Shown here in pieces: positions 8,176 through 16,814 of a stretch of 43,002 nucleotides of DNA (its first letter is position 1; every line of letters begins with the position of its first letter). Location of the stretch: positions 23,214 through 66,215 of the forward strand of contig NZ_MRCB01000028.1 of assembly GCF_001904635.1 (NCBI RefSeq). The letters are read 5' to 3'. This DNA is from Hydrococcus rivularis NIES-593 (GTDB lineage: Bacteria > Cyanobacteriota > Cyanobacteriia > Cyanobacteriales > Microcystaceae). Under the pieces are notes generated by a model. The model searched no databases, was not told where the DNA came from, and was given only the letters and a program-made list of their open reading frames with translations. Both the position numbers and the translations under genes were made by a program.

Positions 8176-9987
8176 TTAGGCGGGAACTTCAACGATATCT
8201 TTTCCTGCTAGTCCAAAAGCTTCGTGAACGGCTTGTAAGGCTTTAATGCCATCTTCTTTGGTTACTACGCAACTGATTTTAATTTCAGAGGTAGTAATCA
8301 TTTGAATGTTGACGTTCTGCTGGGCTAAAGATTCAAAAAATCGAGCCGCAACCCCTGGCTGTCCTGCCATTCCAGATCCGACAATGCTAACTTTAGCCAC
8401 ATTAGTATCTACCTTAACTTCGCCGCAACCCGTACTGGCAGCTAGGGCTTCTAGGGCTATCCGTGCGGCTTCTGCATCTGCCTGGGCGACGGTAAAAGCG
8501 ATGTCGCGGGCGGGGGTGCCGTTAATGATGCGACAACGCTGGGATTGAATAATCGTGTCTACGCTGATATTTTTCTCGGCAAGCGCCCCAAAGATTTGCG
8601 CCGCCATGCCGGGACGGTTTGGCACGTAACGAATCGCAATTTGTGCTTGATTGGTATCTAAGGCGACTCCGCGCACGGGTGGAGAGTCGGCAGATTCGGT
8701 AACGACGGTTGGTGGGAGGAGGGGAGAATCTTCTACCTCAAAGGCCTCGCACAAGGCTTTAATAGCGCGATCGCACTCGTCTTCAGCAATGACGCAACTC
8801 ACTTTTACCTCGGAAGTCGAAATCATCTCAATATTGACGTTTGCCTCGGCTAAGGCTTTGAACATCTGGGCGGCAATCCCCGGACGGCCGATCATGCCTG
8901 CCCCCGCGATGGAAATTTTGGCAATGCGTTTTTCTACCATGACTTCGGCTTCTTCAGAATTTGTCAGATGGGAGCGCAAAGCGGGGGCGATCGCTTCTGC
9001 TACGGCTTCGGCTTTGACGAGCATGTCTTTGACGACGGTAAAGGCAATGTCGTTGCTATTGCCTTCGTGAATTGACTGGATGATGAGATCGACATCGACG
9101 TTTTGACGGGCAATTTCGCCAAATAACCGCGCTGCGATGCCGGGGCGATCGGGCACTCGCAGGAGCGCGACTTTTGCCTGATCTGCGTCGAATCCAACTG
9201 CATCGACTGTCTTGGTAATTTCTAATCCGACTAAGGGGCGAGGTTTTGGTATGGGCGAGATAACTTTCGTTCCCGGTTCGTCACTCCAACTCGAACGGAC
9301 GACTAGGGGCACGCCGTAATTTTTTGCTATCTCAACTGCCCTCGGATGGAGAACTTTTGCGCCCAAGCTGGCTAACTCCAGCATTTCGTCGCAGGTAATT
9401 TCGTCCATTAACTTCGCCTGCGGTACGATGCGAGGATCGGTGGTGAGAATGCCGGGAACGTCGGTATATATTTCACACAGATTGGCTTTTAACGCGGCAG
9501 CCAAAGCAACGGCTGACGTGTCCGATCCTCCGCGTCCCAAGGTCGTGATTTCTAGGTCGTCAATGCTGCTAATGCCCTGAAAACCAGCTACGACGACGAC
9601 TTTTCCCTGTTCGAGATGGTGCTGAAGACGTTTTGTCTTGATTTCTAAGATTCTGGCACGACTGTATTCGGCTTCGGTGACGATGCCAACTTGGGCACCC
9701 GTTAGCGAAATGGCAGGCTGTCCCAATTCCTGCAATGCCATACTCATCAGCGCGATGGATACCTGTTCCCCAGTCGAGAGAAGCATGTCCATCTCCCGGC
9801 GACAGGGATTGGGGGAAATTTGCTTGGCTAAGTTGACCAAACCATCGGTGGTTTTTCCCATTGCAGAAACGACAACGACAACCGCGTTGCCGCCTTGGAC
9901 GGTTTGCTGTACCCGTCGGGCTACTGCTTGAATGCGATCGACCGAACCAACGGAAGTTCCACCGTATTTTTGGACAATGAGTGCCAT
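8176..9987 (-). CDS. lysC: Aspartate kinase with four ACT domains
   Basis: Phosphorylates L-aspartate with ATP, the first committed step towards lysine, threonine, methionine and diaminopimelate. It is 603 aa, the long cyanobacterial form. The amino-acid-kinase domain (about 1-240) begins [14 protein letters not shown] and includes [16 protein letters not shown]. Two tandem ACT pairs follow (about 260-420 and 440-600), so it has four ACT modules where most bacterial enzymes have two. The two halves are visibly repeated: VDVDLIIQS / ISVDTIIQS and [17 protein letters not shown] / [17 protein letters not shown]. The ACT domains are expected to bind lysine and/or threonine for feedback control. 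It lies 160 bp upstream of DUF751 on the same strand, so cotranscription is possible but not certain. Confidence 0.96.
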   Translation of the reverse strand: MALIVQKYGGTSVGSVDRIQAVARRVQQTVQGGNAVVVVVSAMGKTTDGLVNLAKQISPNPCRREMDMLLSTGEQVSIALMSMALQELGQPAISLTGAQVGIVTEAEYSRARILEIKTKRLQHHLEQGKVVVVAGFQGISSIDDLEITTLGRGGSDTSAVALAAALKANLCEIYTDVPGILTTDPRIVPQAKLMDEITCDEMLELASLGAKVLHPRAVEIAKNYGVPLVVRSSWSDEPGTKVISPIPKPRPLVGLEITKTVDAVGFDADQAKVALLRVPDRPGIAARLFGEIARQNVDVDLIIQSIHEGNSNDIAFTVVKDMLVKAEAVAEAIAPALRSHLTNSEEAEVMVEKRIAKISIAGAGMIGRPGIAAQMFKALAEANVNIEMISTSEVKVSCVIAEDECDRAIKALCEAFEVEDSPLLPPTVVTESADSPPVRGVALDTNQAQIAIRYVPNRPGMAAQIFGALAEKNISVDTIIQSQRCRIINGTPARDIAFTVAQADAEAARIALEALAASTGCGEVKVDTNVAKVSIVGSGMAGQPGVAARFFESLAQQNVNIQMITTSEIKISCVVTKEDGIKALQAVHEAFGLAGKDIVEVPA

Positions 9988-10128
9988 GCTTTTTCCTTTT
10001 TAGACCAGGGAAGTCTATCCTATCAATTCTCTAAGTTATCAAACTTGTGGAAACAAGTAGAAAAAGACGAAATAAGAAATCAAGCGATCGCCCGACTCAA
10101 TTATTATTATTCCAACTTTTCTCTCCTG

Positions 10129-11259
10129 TTAGCTATTTACGTCTACTAACCGAGAAGTCTTGAAGCGATTCATCCATCCTTCTAGATAAGCCCGATTGGC
10201 TTTTTTCTTTTCTGGATCGGTAGTATCTAATGGATAGGGTGCCAATCCTTTAATGGCTGCTGTCGTTACGCAAAACATAGCCTTTTGGAAACTTTGACAA
10301 ATTTGCACCAATAAGTCATCTTCTTTGCGGAAACTCTGGCGGTAGATTTCATGGAGATATTCCGGTAGAAAATGACGCATATCCTGCATTAGCAGGGTTG
10401 GTGGGATGCCTGCACCTCCGGTTGGCAAAGGATCGGCATACAGTGCCCCGTAAGCAAACATCTCTTGGTCGTAGGGAATTTGATAAGCTTGAGCATTGTA
10501 AGAAATCGTGCCGGGGAAGGGCGTTCCCCTAAAGAATACTGATTCTACATAAGGAACTGCCGTATCGGGAAGAAATGTTAAGCCCGCCGATTTGGGAATC
10601 AGATCGTAAATCTGACCTTTAAGTTGAATTTGATAAGTAATCGGTTTATTGGCAGCGGCAACTAAACCATCCAAGATGTGTTGGACTACTTGCGAGATAG
10701 ATTGAATTTCGCCGCGATCGTAGCGATCTGATAGATTGAGGAAAATATCAGCCATCACTCGCCAAAATTGCCCCAATCCGCTATAATAAGCCATCTGTCG
10801 CATTTGTTCGGGCAAAAACTCCGGGAAGATTTTGTGTAGTCCTAGCATCGCTACATTGCCCTTGAATTTAGCTTGGATGACTTTTTCTGCGGCTTTCCTA
10901 AAGGCTGGCGTATCGCAATAGGCATCTAATCCGCCGCCGCCGTGCCAGAACATTACTTTCATGCAGTATTCGGCATACTCGAAGTTAATGCGATCGTGCC
11001 ACCAATGACGCAGTAACTTCGCAAACGTGATTTCTCCGTTGAAGTATTTGAAAAAAGGAAATAATACCAAAAACTGATTTTCGGCAATATAGATTAAATT
11101 GCGCGAATAGGCATCTAGCACGACCCCGTAACTTTTGAGAATGCCGACCACTTCGGTGACGTTTTCAGGAGAGTCTTTCAATAGGGCTTCTCCTGACTCT
11201 AGGCGATAGATATATTTGGCTAGGGGATGTTTGGATGGCTCTAGTTGAGTGCTAACCAT
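10129..11259 (-). CDS. cupB: CO2 hydration protein, CupB/ChpX type
   Basis: The carbonic-anhydrase-like subunit that docks on specialised NDH-1 complexes and couples electron flow to conversion of CO2 into bicarbonate at the cytoplasmic side of the thylakoid. It is 376 aa without a signal peptide. Conserved stretches include FKYFNGEITFAKLLRHWWHD, YCMKVMFWHGGGGLDAYC and SVFFRGTPFPGTISYN, rich in His, Cys and Trp. I prefer CupB (with NdhD4/NdhF4) over CupA because the length suits CupB, no cupS follows, and the cluster sits beside ccm/rbc genes. This choice is an inference, while the CO2-hydration family call is firm. It is third in the operon, 40 bp after ndhD. Confidence 0.88.
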   Translation of the reverse strand: MVSTQLEPSKHPLAKYIYRLESGEALLKDSPENVTEVVGILKSYGVVLDAYSRNLIYIAENQFLVLFPFFKYFNGEITFAKLLRHWWHDRINFEYAEYCMKVMFWHGGGGLDAYCDTPAFRKAAEKVIQAKFKGNVAMLGLHKIFPEFLPEQMRQMAYYSGLGQFWRVMADIFLNLSDRYDRGEIQSISQVVQHILDGLVAAANKPITYQIQLKGQIYDLIPKSAGLTFLPDTAVPYVESVFFRGTPFPGTISYNAQAYQIPYDQEMFAYGALYADPLPTGGAGIPPTLLMQDMRHFLPEYLHEIYRQSFRKEDDLLVQICQSFQKAMFCVTTAAIKGLAPYPLDTTDPEKKKANRAYLEGWMNRFKTSRLVDVNS

Positions 11260-11299
11260 GACAAGCTCTTATTTTAGGAATGGGAATCGGATTTTGTTA

Positions 11300-12802
11300 T
11301 CAATTACTGTTATTATTGCCGATTATCTGAGTGGCGATCGCGTCTTCAGTACCAGTCAGCAAGATCCCTGCCTGGGGTTCGCTCCAACGCACCATCCAAT
11401 TTGGCTGAACGCCTAAAATAACGATAAATAAGGCGAGAACGATCGCAGGCATCCGTTCCGACCACAAAACTTGCGGTAATTGAGATAATTCTGGGGTAAG
11501 ACGACCAAAAAAGACGCGGTTAACCATTAGCAAGAAATAAACTGCCGTCAAACCGCTACCAATCAGACAGAGCAGAGTTTGCAGGGGAAAAATGGGGAAA
11601 CTGCCTCTAAAAACCAGAAATTCCGCAATAAATCCCGCCATTCCCGGAATTCCCGCACTTGCCATCACGCCCAAAATCATTAGACTTCCAGCGATGGGCA
11701 AACCTCGTTCGGGGTTGAGCAACCCTTTTAAGAAATAAACATCGCGGCTTCCAGTTTTTTTATACACTAGCCCTACCAACAAAAACAGCAAGGCAGAAAT
11801 CAAACCGTGACTGACCATTTGGAAGATTGCGGCGGTGATGCTGAGGCGAGTAGTAGCTGCCGCTGCTAAGAGAATATACGCCATGTGAGCAATGGAGGAG
11901 TAGGCAACCACTTTTTTCATATCTTGTTGAGCGATCGCGCAAGAAGCCCCATATAATGCACTAATCACAGCTAAAGTTGCCATGGCGGGCGCTAAAACCA
12001 CCCAAGCATCTAAAAATAACCCCATGCCAAACCTCAGCAAGCCATAGGTTCCCAGCTTCAACAACACCCCAGCTAACAGCACGGAAACCGGAGTAGAAGC
12101 CTCCACGTGAGCATCTGGCAGCCAAGTATGGAACGGGAAAATCGGAATCTTGATCGCTAAACCAACCAGAAGTGGGGCGAGTAAGAGGAGTTGCGTTCCT
12201 ACGGGTAAAGTATGCGATCGCAACGGCGCATAATCAAAACTAGAAGCTCCCGTCAGCCATACCAGTCCTAAGAAAGAGACTAGCACCAAAAAACCCGAAA
12301 TCGCCGTATACAAAAGAAATTTCATCGCTGCATAGCCTCGGCGTTCTCCTCCCCAAATGGCAATTAAGAAGTATAAGGGAATAATTTCTAGTTCGTAGAA
12401 CAGGAAAAATAGCAGTAAATCCTGTGCCAAGAAAGCGCCAGCAACGCCGCTACTGAGGAGAAGTAATAGAGAATAGTAAAATCGGGGTCGATGGATGGAC
12501 TGACTCGTGCTGTAGATAGCAATTAAGCTCAGCAGGCTATTCAAGAAAATCAAAGGAAATGACAGCCCATCAATTCCCAAATGGTAGCTCAAACCGAGCC
12601 AGCTAATCCAAGGAAGATATTCGGATAGTTGAATGTCGGGGTTGGTTGGATCGAACCTAAATCCCAAAACTAGATTCAGAAATAATACGCTACTGGCAAT
12701 CGCCAAAGCTAGCGTCCGGGTATGAAAAGCCTCTAGTTTGCCCGGATAAAATGCAATTAGTACTGCTCCTAACAACGGCACCCAGATTAAGGCACTGAGC
12801 AT
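11300..12802 (-). CDS. ndhD4: NAD(P)H-quinone oxidoreductase subunit D4-like
   Basis: A 500-aa polytopic antiporter-like subunit with about 14 transmembrane helices, homologous to the MrpD/NuoM proton-pumping subunits. The signature HTWLPDAHVEASTPVSVLLAGVLLKLGTYG region is intact, with the conserved Lys of the discontinuous helix. It replaces NdhD1 in the NDH-1 complex used for CO2 uptake. Assignment to D4 rather than D3 depends on the neighbouring CupB-like gene. It lies 104 bp downstream of ndhF, separated by a short-repeat spacer, and 40 bp before cupB. Confidence 0.9.
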   Translation of the reverse strand: MLSALIWVPLLGAVLIAFYPGKLEAFHTRTLALAIASSVLFLNLVLGFRFDPTNPDIQLSEYLPWISWLGLSYHLGIDGLSFPLIFLNSLLSLIAIYSTSQSIHRPRFYYSLLLLLSSGVAGAFLAQDLLLFFLFYELEIIPLYFLIAIWGGERRGYAAMKFLLYTAISGFLVLVSFLGLVWLTGASSFDYAPLRSHTLPVGTQLLLLAPLLVGLAIKIPIFPFHTWLPDAHVEASTPVSVLLAGVLLKLGTYGLLRFGMGLFLDAWVVLAPAMATLAVISALYGASCAIAQQDMKKVVAYSSIAHMAYILLAAAATTRLSITAAIFQMVSHGLISALLFLLVGLVYKKTGSRDVYFLKGLLNPERGLPIAGSLMILGVMASAGIPGMAGFIAEFLVFRGSFPIFPLQTLLCLIGSGLTAVYFLLMVNRVFFGRLTPELSQLPQVLWSERMPAIVLALFIVILGVQPNWMVRWSEPQAGILLTGTEDAIATQIIGNNNSN

Positions 12803-12838
12803 TGTCTTTTAACTTATCTCCTTATAAAAATGATGGTT

Positions 12839-12912
12839 TGATTGGTTGTTAGTCGTTAGTAGTTAATCGATCCTTGACCTACTAACTACTATCCACTAAC
12901 CGCTAACTATTG
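12839..12912. repeat. Short tandem 'ctaactact' type repeat in the ndhF4-ndhD4 spacer
   Basis: The sequence alternates ttagtcgttagtagtta with ctactaactactatccactaacc, so imperfect inverted arms of TAGTAGTTA/TAACTACTA units can pair. Related units occur at 4720-4740, 25294-25352, 25921-25950 and 32768-32870. The right edge overlaps the last codons of ndhF4. Confidence 0.6.
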
Positions 12913-14805
12913 ACTGAGAAGCGACGACCAATAATTTGTTACGATCGTCCACTGACCGCTAAGCACCGACCATAGCAAGAAACTTACACCTAGCACAATA
13001 GTCAGCAGATAAAACTGAGACTGACCGGAAACATTATATTTAAGGGCATTGCCGCCAAAAATGGTAGCCAGACTGACAAAATTAACGACTCCGTCGATAA
13101 CGTAGCGATCGAACCAAGATGTTAATTTCGATAGTGAAGCTACTAGCCAAACTACGGTGAAATTGTAAATTTTATCGATGTAAAAGTCGTAAGCAAACAA
13201 ATCTTGGAAAAACCGCAGGTAAAGTTGCGTCGGTCTAGCCCAAGACCGACGCAGCTCTAGAGTAGCTCCCATCATACAGCCAAATAAACTCGATGCCACC
13301 AATAAGGGGATTGCGTATTGAAAAATAGCGCGATCGCTATTGGCTAGGGGAGTTGTCGGACTCAACCACAACGGCCATCGAATCGGAGCTAAGGGAGTCA
13401 GTAGGACAATAACCGTCAAAACGACCATTGGCAATGCCATCGGCCAAGGCACTTCCGGCGATCTGCGGGTTTTGCTTTGCGCTTGAGAGAGAAACACCAA
13501 ACGAAAGACGCGAGTCAAATTCACTGCACTCAGGAAATTAACGAATAACAGTACCCCTAACAACCACCAATCAACGTTCCAAGAGCCATTCAACCAACGC
13601 TGCCACGTCCAAAACATTCCCATCGGCATCAGCGCGATTAAACCAGAAGATCCCACGACGAAAGCAGAGGTTGTAGCAGGCATCCGCGACCACAGACCGC
13701 CAAGTTCTGTAATATTTTGGTTGCTGGTAGTCATAATAATCGACCCCGCACTCATAAATAAGAGGGCTTTAGCAACCCCATGGGTCAACAGAAGTAAAAA
13801 GGCAATGTCTACGTGCCCCAACCCTACCGCAATAAAGACTAACCCCAAATAAGCACTCGTAGAATGGCAGAGCGTTCGCTTGATATCGATTTGTGCGAGA
13901 GCAATTAGCGACGTGCCAATCGCCGTGATTGCACCGATCGCGATTAAGACATCTGAGGCAATGGGCGATAAAGTAAATACAGGCTGGAGTTTAATCAATA
14001 CATACGCTCCAGCAGATACGACAATCGAATTTCGCATAATCCCTGCGGGGTTCGGTCCCTCCATTGCCTCATCCAGCCAAAGATTGAGGGGAAATTGAGC
14101 GCATTTCCCCGTCGGTCCTGCAATCAGAGATAGTCCTACCAAAGTTGCTGTCAGTGGCGCTAACGGCGAAGTAGCCGCCCAATTTTCGAGTTGGGAGAAA
14201 GAAAGCCCAGCACCGTAACTAGAAAGGGCCACTAATCCCATCAACAAAATAATGTCTCCGACTCTTTTGGTTAAAAAGGCATCTCTGGCGGCAGTGACGA
14301 CTAAAGGTTGCGCGTACCAGAAGCCCACTAATAAGTATGTAGACAAGGTTAGCATTTCCAGGAGAGCATAACTGAGAAAGAGAGAGTCGCTTAAAGCAAT
14401 GCCCCCTAGTGCCGCTTCAAAGAAGCCCATCAGACTATAGAATCTAGCCAACGACCAGTCTTTTTCCATATAGCCGAGAGCATAGATTTGCGCTAGCAAG
14501 CCGATCCCCGTGACTACTTCTAATGCTCCCAGGCTGACGGGAGACAGCTCTATCGACAAGGTCAGATCTAAGTCCGCAACTTGAAGCCAGTGAAAAACTA
14601 ATTGTTCTGTCTGTCGTTGCCAAATGAAATAAAAGGCTATTGAGCCGTGTATAAAGCCGATAGTTGTCATTAATAAATTGAAGTAGGCTGCTGGTCGCGG
14701 TCCCGTCCGACGCACGATTCTCATCGACCACGGCAGCGTTAAAAAAGAGCCTATCAAGCTGTAAAAAGGAATAAACCAACAATGTTCGAGAAGGAAATCG
14801 CTCAT
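12907..14805 (-). CDS. ndhF4: NAD(P)H-quinone oxidoreductase subunit F4-like
   Basis: A 632-aa membrane subunit homologous to NuoL/NdhF, with about 16 transmembrane helices and the long C-terminal lateral helix region. The core segment GPTGKCAQFPLNLWLDEAMEGPNPAG (about 230-255) matches the NuoL motif but has FPLNLWLDEAMEGPNPA where respiratory NdhF has FPLHVWLPDAMEGPTPV, as expected for the CO2-uptake clade. The frame remains open to a TTG 21 bp further upstream. I chose the ATG at 14805 because AAGGG lies 8 nt before it and the product then starts MSDFLLEHCWFIP. It is first gene of ndhF4-ndhD4-cupB, divergent from ccmK across a 784-bp spacer. Confidence 0.9.
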   Translation of the reverse strand: MSDFLLEHCWFIPFYSLIGSFLTLPWSMRIVRRTGPRPAAYFNLLMTTIGFIHGSIAFYFIWQRQTEQLVFHWLQVADLDLTLSIELSPVSLGALEVVTGIGLLAQIYALGYMEKDWSLARFYSLMGFFEAALGGIALSDSLFLSYALLEMLTLSTYLLVGFWYAQPLVVTAARDAFLTKRVGDIILLMGLVALSSYGAGLSFSQLENWAATSPLAPLTATLVGLSLIAGPTGKCAQFPLNLWLDEAMEGPNPAGIMRNSIVVSAGAYVLIKLQPVFTLSPIASDVLIAIGAITAIGTSLIALAQIDIKRTLCHSTSAYLGLVFIAVGLGHVDIAFLLLLTHGVAKALLFMSAGSIIMTTSNQNITELGGLWSRMPATTSAFVVGSSGLIALMPMGMFWTWQRWLNGSWNVDWWLLGVLLFVNFLSAVNLTRVFRLVFLSQAQSKTRRSPEVPWPMALPMVVLTVIVLLTPLAPIRWPLWLSPTTPLANSDRAIFQYAIPLLVASSLFGCMMGATLELRRSWARPTQLYLRFFQDLFAYDFYIDKIYNFTVVWLVASLSKLTSWFDRYVIDGVVNFVSLATIFGGNALKYNVSGQSQFYLLTIVLGVSFLLWSVLSGQWTIVTNYWSSLLSQ

Positions 14806-14834
14806 TAAAATTGCCCTTGGACTCAAAGCGAGAA

Positions 14835-14858
14835 AAACACCCGCCTAAGCGGTTTTTT
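14835..14858. terminator. Terminator-like hairpin in the ndhF4 leader
   Basis: CCGC (14841-14844) and GCGG (14849-14852) pair around a CTAA loop, with six Ts after it on the plus strand and gtgttttt after it on the minus strand. It lies about 35 bp upstream of the ndhF4 start, inside its probable 5' untranslated region, so on the minus strand it could act as an attenuator. The stem is short (4 bp), so this is tentative. Confidence 0.4.
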
Positions 14859-14881
14859 GATTCGATCTATATTGCCGTTCT

Positions 14882-14955
14882 AAAAAGTTTTATGTCAATT
14901 GAGTTGCTTAAATTAGCCTAACCTTAGAGATTAAGCCATAAACTTTTTAACTCAA
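14882..14955. other. Interleaved inverted repeats (possible structured leader RNA)
   Basis: Three arm pairs occur within 74 bp: A AAAAAGTTT (14882-14890) with AAACTTTTT (14940-14948); B TTGAGTT (14899-14905) with AACTCAA (14949-14955); C GCTTAA (14906-14911) with TTAAGC (14931-14936). C nests in A, while B crosses A, the geometry of a pseudoknot with A' and B' directly adjacent. It would lie in the ndhF4 leader if transcription starts upstream of 14955 on the minus strand. The A/T richness makes chance pairing possible. Confidence 0.4.
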
Positions 14956-14974
14956 TAGATAATCTTATGAGAAT

Positions 14975-15018
14975 GGTAATTTTTTCTAATCAGACCGAAT
15001 CAGTTCGGTATGATTACC
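14975..15018. other. Nested inverted repeat
   Basis: Outer arms GGTAAT (14975-14980) and ATTACC (15013-15018) enclose inner arms ACCGAA (14994-14999) and TTCGGT (15004-15009) with a TCAG loop. The inner 16-bp palindrome is the most GC-rich symmetric site in this part of the spacer and could be an operator or an RNA hairpin. Confidence 0.45.
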
Positions 15019-15589
15019 TAGCAAATCTGGAGAAACTCTCTTTGGGATAGAAGAATCGTCTCTCTAGATAACTTTTGTGAAAACAGACTTATTGCTTCGC
15101 TCGATCGAGATAATAGTCAAATCTTTATCCTGCATTATTTTGACCGATCTACATCTAGTTTTCTAAATCGATTAGTATAAAAAGATTATAAAACAGTCTT
15201 AACCCCTCAAGGAGTTTTCTGCTTGCGATGGCTTGATAGAGTGCAATCAATCTTTAGGATTAACTTTTATTAACTATAATATTAAAAAATATCATCGCGA
15301 TTTATATTGTCAAAGGGAACAAGGTTTCCTATGCTTGATTTTAAAGGCTGATAAGTTAGCCAATCCCGTCAAGTTTTTCAACCAGCTAAGTGGAGTGGGA
15401 TAGTTCAGACGTAAGGCACATCAGCGATCGGAGCTAGTAGCGGCTCGGTCTGTCGCAGCCCTAAAAGAAGCCGGAGTCGATCGTTGTCCTTCCCAAGTTG
15501 GAAAAAAAGCAAGGTAGGAATTTGTTTTTGCTTACTTAGTTCAGTTTGTAAATCGGTTTAATTTGGCTTGATAAGCGAGGAAATCAAAA

Positions 15590-15901
15590 ATGCCAATTGC
15601 AGTAGGAATGATTGAAACTTTAGGTTTTCCAGCCGTTGTAGAAGCAGCCGACGCGATGGTTAAAGCTGCCCGCGTCACCTTAGTCGGTTATGAAAAAATT
15701 GGTAGCGGTCGCGTGACGGTTATCGTTAGGGGAGATGTTTCTGAGGTACAAGCTTCAGTCTCCGCAGGAATCGACGCAGCTAATCGCGTTAATGGCGGTC
15801 AAGTTCTCTCTACTCACATTATCGCTCGTCCCCACGAAAACCTAGAGTACGTGTTGCCAATTCGCTATACAGAAGAAGTGGAGCAGTTCCGAACGTATTA
15901 G
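15590..15901 (+). CDS. ccmK2: Carboxysome shell hexamer protein CcmK (CcmK2-like)
   Basis: A 103-aa single BMC-domain protein that forms cyclic hexamers tiling the facets of the beta-carboxysome shell. Diagnostic sequence: [21 protein letters not shown], the pore loop [15 protein letters not shown] and the [19 protein letters not shown] end. GAGG lies about 11 nt before the ATG. It is first of the ccm cluster and 86 bp from a near-identical paralogue. The K2/K1 naming rests on the order and lengths (103 aa then 112 aa) matching the usual ccmK2-ccmK1 arrangement, so the individual suffixes are tentative. Confidence 0.95.
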   Translation: MPIAVGMIETLGFPAVVEAADAMVKAARVTLVGYEKIGSGRVTVIVRGDVSEVQASVSAGIDAANRVNGGQVLSTHIIARPHENLEYVLPIRYTEEVEQFRTY

Positions 15902-15987
15902 ATTTAGTCATTAGTCATTAATTATTGGTCATTCGTCCCTAGTCAAAGGATAAATGACAAACAACAAAGATTCTGGAGTAAAGATTT

Positions 15988-16326
15988 ATGTCAATTGCAG
16001 TTGGAATGGTGGAAACCTTGGGTTTCCCAGCCGTCGTAGAAGCAGCCGACGCGATGGTTAAAGCTGCCCGCGTCACCTTAGTCGGTTACGAGAAAATCGG
16101 CAGCGGACGGGTTACAGTGATTGTTCGAGGCGATGTTTCTGAAGTGCAGGCTTCTGTATCCGCAGGCATCCAAAATGCTAAGCGAGTCAAGGGCGGAGAA
16201 GTTCTGTCTCACCATATCATTGCTCGTCCTCATGAAAACTTGGAATACGTGCTGCCAATTCGCTATACCGAGGCAGTAGAGCAGTTTCGTGAGAGTGTTA
16301 ATCCCCAACCGCTCAGAAGAGTATAG
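15988..16326 (+). CDS. ccmK1: Carboxysome shell hexamer protein CcmK (CcmK1-like)
   Basis: A second BMC-domain shell protein, 112 aa, nearly identical to the upstream CcmK through the first 95 residues. It differs mainly at [16 protein letters not shown] ([16 protein letters not shown] upstream) and in a longer C-terminus ([13 protein letters not shown]). The pore loop KIGSGR is the same. Paired CcmK1/CcmK2 paralogues are standard for beta-carboxysomes and are thought to fill facets and form mixed layers. A spacer of 16 bp separates it from ccmL, indicating tight coupling. Confidence 0.95.
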   Translation: MSIAVGMVETLGFPAVVEAADAMVKAARVTLVGYEKIGSGRVTVIVRGDVSEVQASVSAGIQNAKRVKGGEVLSHHIIARPHENLEYVLPIRYTEAVEQFRESVNPQPLRRV

Positions 16327-16342
16327 AGCGACTGAACCAGGA

Positions 16343-16666
16343 ATGCAAATTGCTAAAGTTCGGGGCACGGTTGTTAGCACCCAAAAAACCCGCACTCTGA
16401 CGGGAATGAAGCTCCTGTTATTGCAGTTTATCGATGCCGACGGACAACTTCTCCCTAAATATGAGGTCGCCGGAGATACGGTAGGCGCAGGGATTGATGA
16501 GTGGGTGCTAGTTTCCAGAGGCGGCGCAGCCCGCATTGAGAGTGGATGCGAAATTCGTCCGCTAGATGCAATGGTGGTTGGAATTATCGACACGATAACG
16601 GTAGAAAATCGCCTACTTTACAGCAAAAAAGACGAATATAGAAGACCGGCACTCGGCGCTCAGTGA
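16343..16666 (+). CDS. ccmL: Carboxysome vertex pentamer protein CcmL
   Basis: A 107-aa EutN/CcmL-family protein that forms the pentamers capping the twelve vertices of the carboxysome shell. The start MQIAKVRGTVVSTQKTRTLTG and the GAGIDEWVLVSRGGAAR segment are characteristic. The frame extends 18 codons upstream into ccmK1, but the ATG at 16343 gives the family N-terminus and sits 16 bp after the ccmK1 stop. It is followed by a 148-bp spacer with small hairpins before ccmM. Confidence 0.95.
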   Translation: MQIAKVRGTVVSTQKTRTLTGMKLLLLQFIDADGQLLPKYEVAGDTVGAGIDEWVLVSRGGAARIESGCEIRPLDAMVVGIIDTITVENRLLYSKKDEYRRPALGAQ

Positions 16667-16688
16667 CCAATACAAGCTTGGAGTTATC

Positions 16689-16775
16689 GTTTTTAATTGG
16701 GAACTCCAAATCCTAACAACTGGTAATTGACAATGGGCAACTAATGTACAGACACGGACGCGATAAGAGTGCGTC
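16689..16775. repeat. Two small inverted repeats between ccmL and ccmM
   Basis: GGAGTT/AACTCC arms lie near 16680-16707. A second hairpin, GACGC (16757-16761) with GCGTC (16771-16775), surrounds gataagagt. The second looks like a degenerate copy of the widespread cyanobacterial 'gacgcgat...gcgtc' spacer repeat. They could modulate the CcmL:CcmM ratio in a shared transcript. Confidence 0.4.
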
Positions 16776-16814
16776 TTTACCACTGATAACTGACATTGGG
16801 AGGAATGAGTAAAA

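Larger units (their letters stand above)
14806..15589. promoter_or_regulatory. Divergent control region between ndhF4 operon and ccm genes
   Basis: A 784-bp non-coding spacer between two CO2-concentrating transcription units reading outward. It contains a terminator-like hairpin near ndhF4 (14835-14858), an interleaved set of inverted repeats (14882-14955), a nested inverted repeat (14975-15018) and one LysR-like TTA-N7-TAA half-site pair (15267-15279), which may be chance in A/T-rich DNA. CcmR/CmpR-type LysR regulators control related genes in other cyanobacteria, but no site is proven here. No tRNA or convincing small gene is visible. Confidence 0.6.

Noticed and set aside
12839-12912. Repeated 'ctaactact' units considered as a CRISPR array
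   Set aside because: Units are 7-14 bp, imperfect and without unique spacers of constant length. They are short tandem repeats, not CRISPR.
15267-15279. TTA-N7-TAA as a CmpR/CcmR binding site
   Set aside because: The match is short and lies in very A/T-rich DNA where it is expected by chance; kept only as a mention in the spacer entry.
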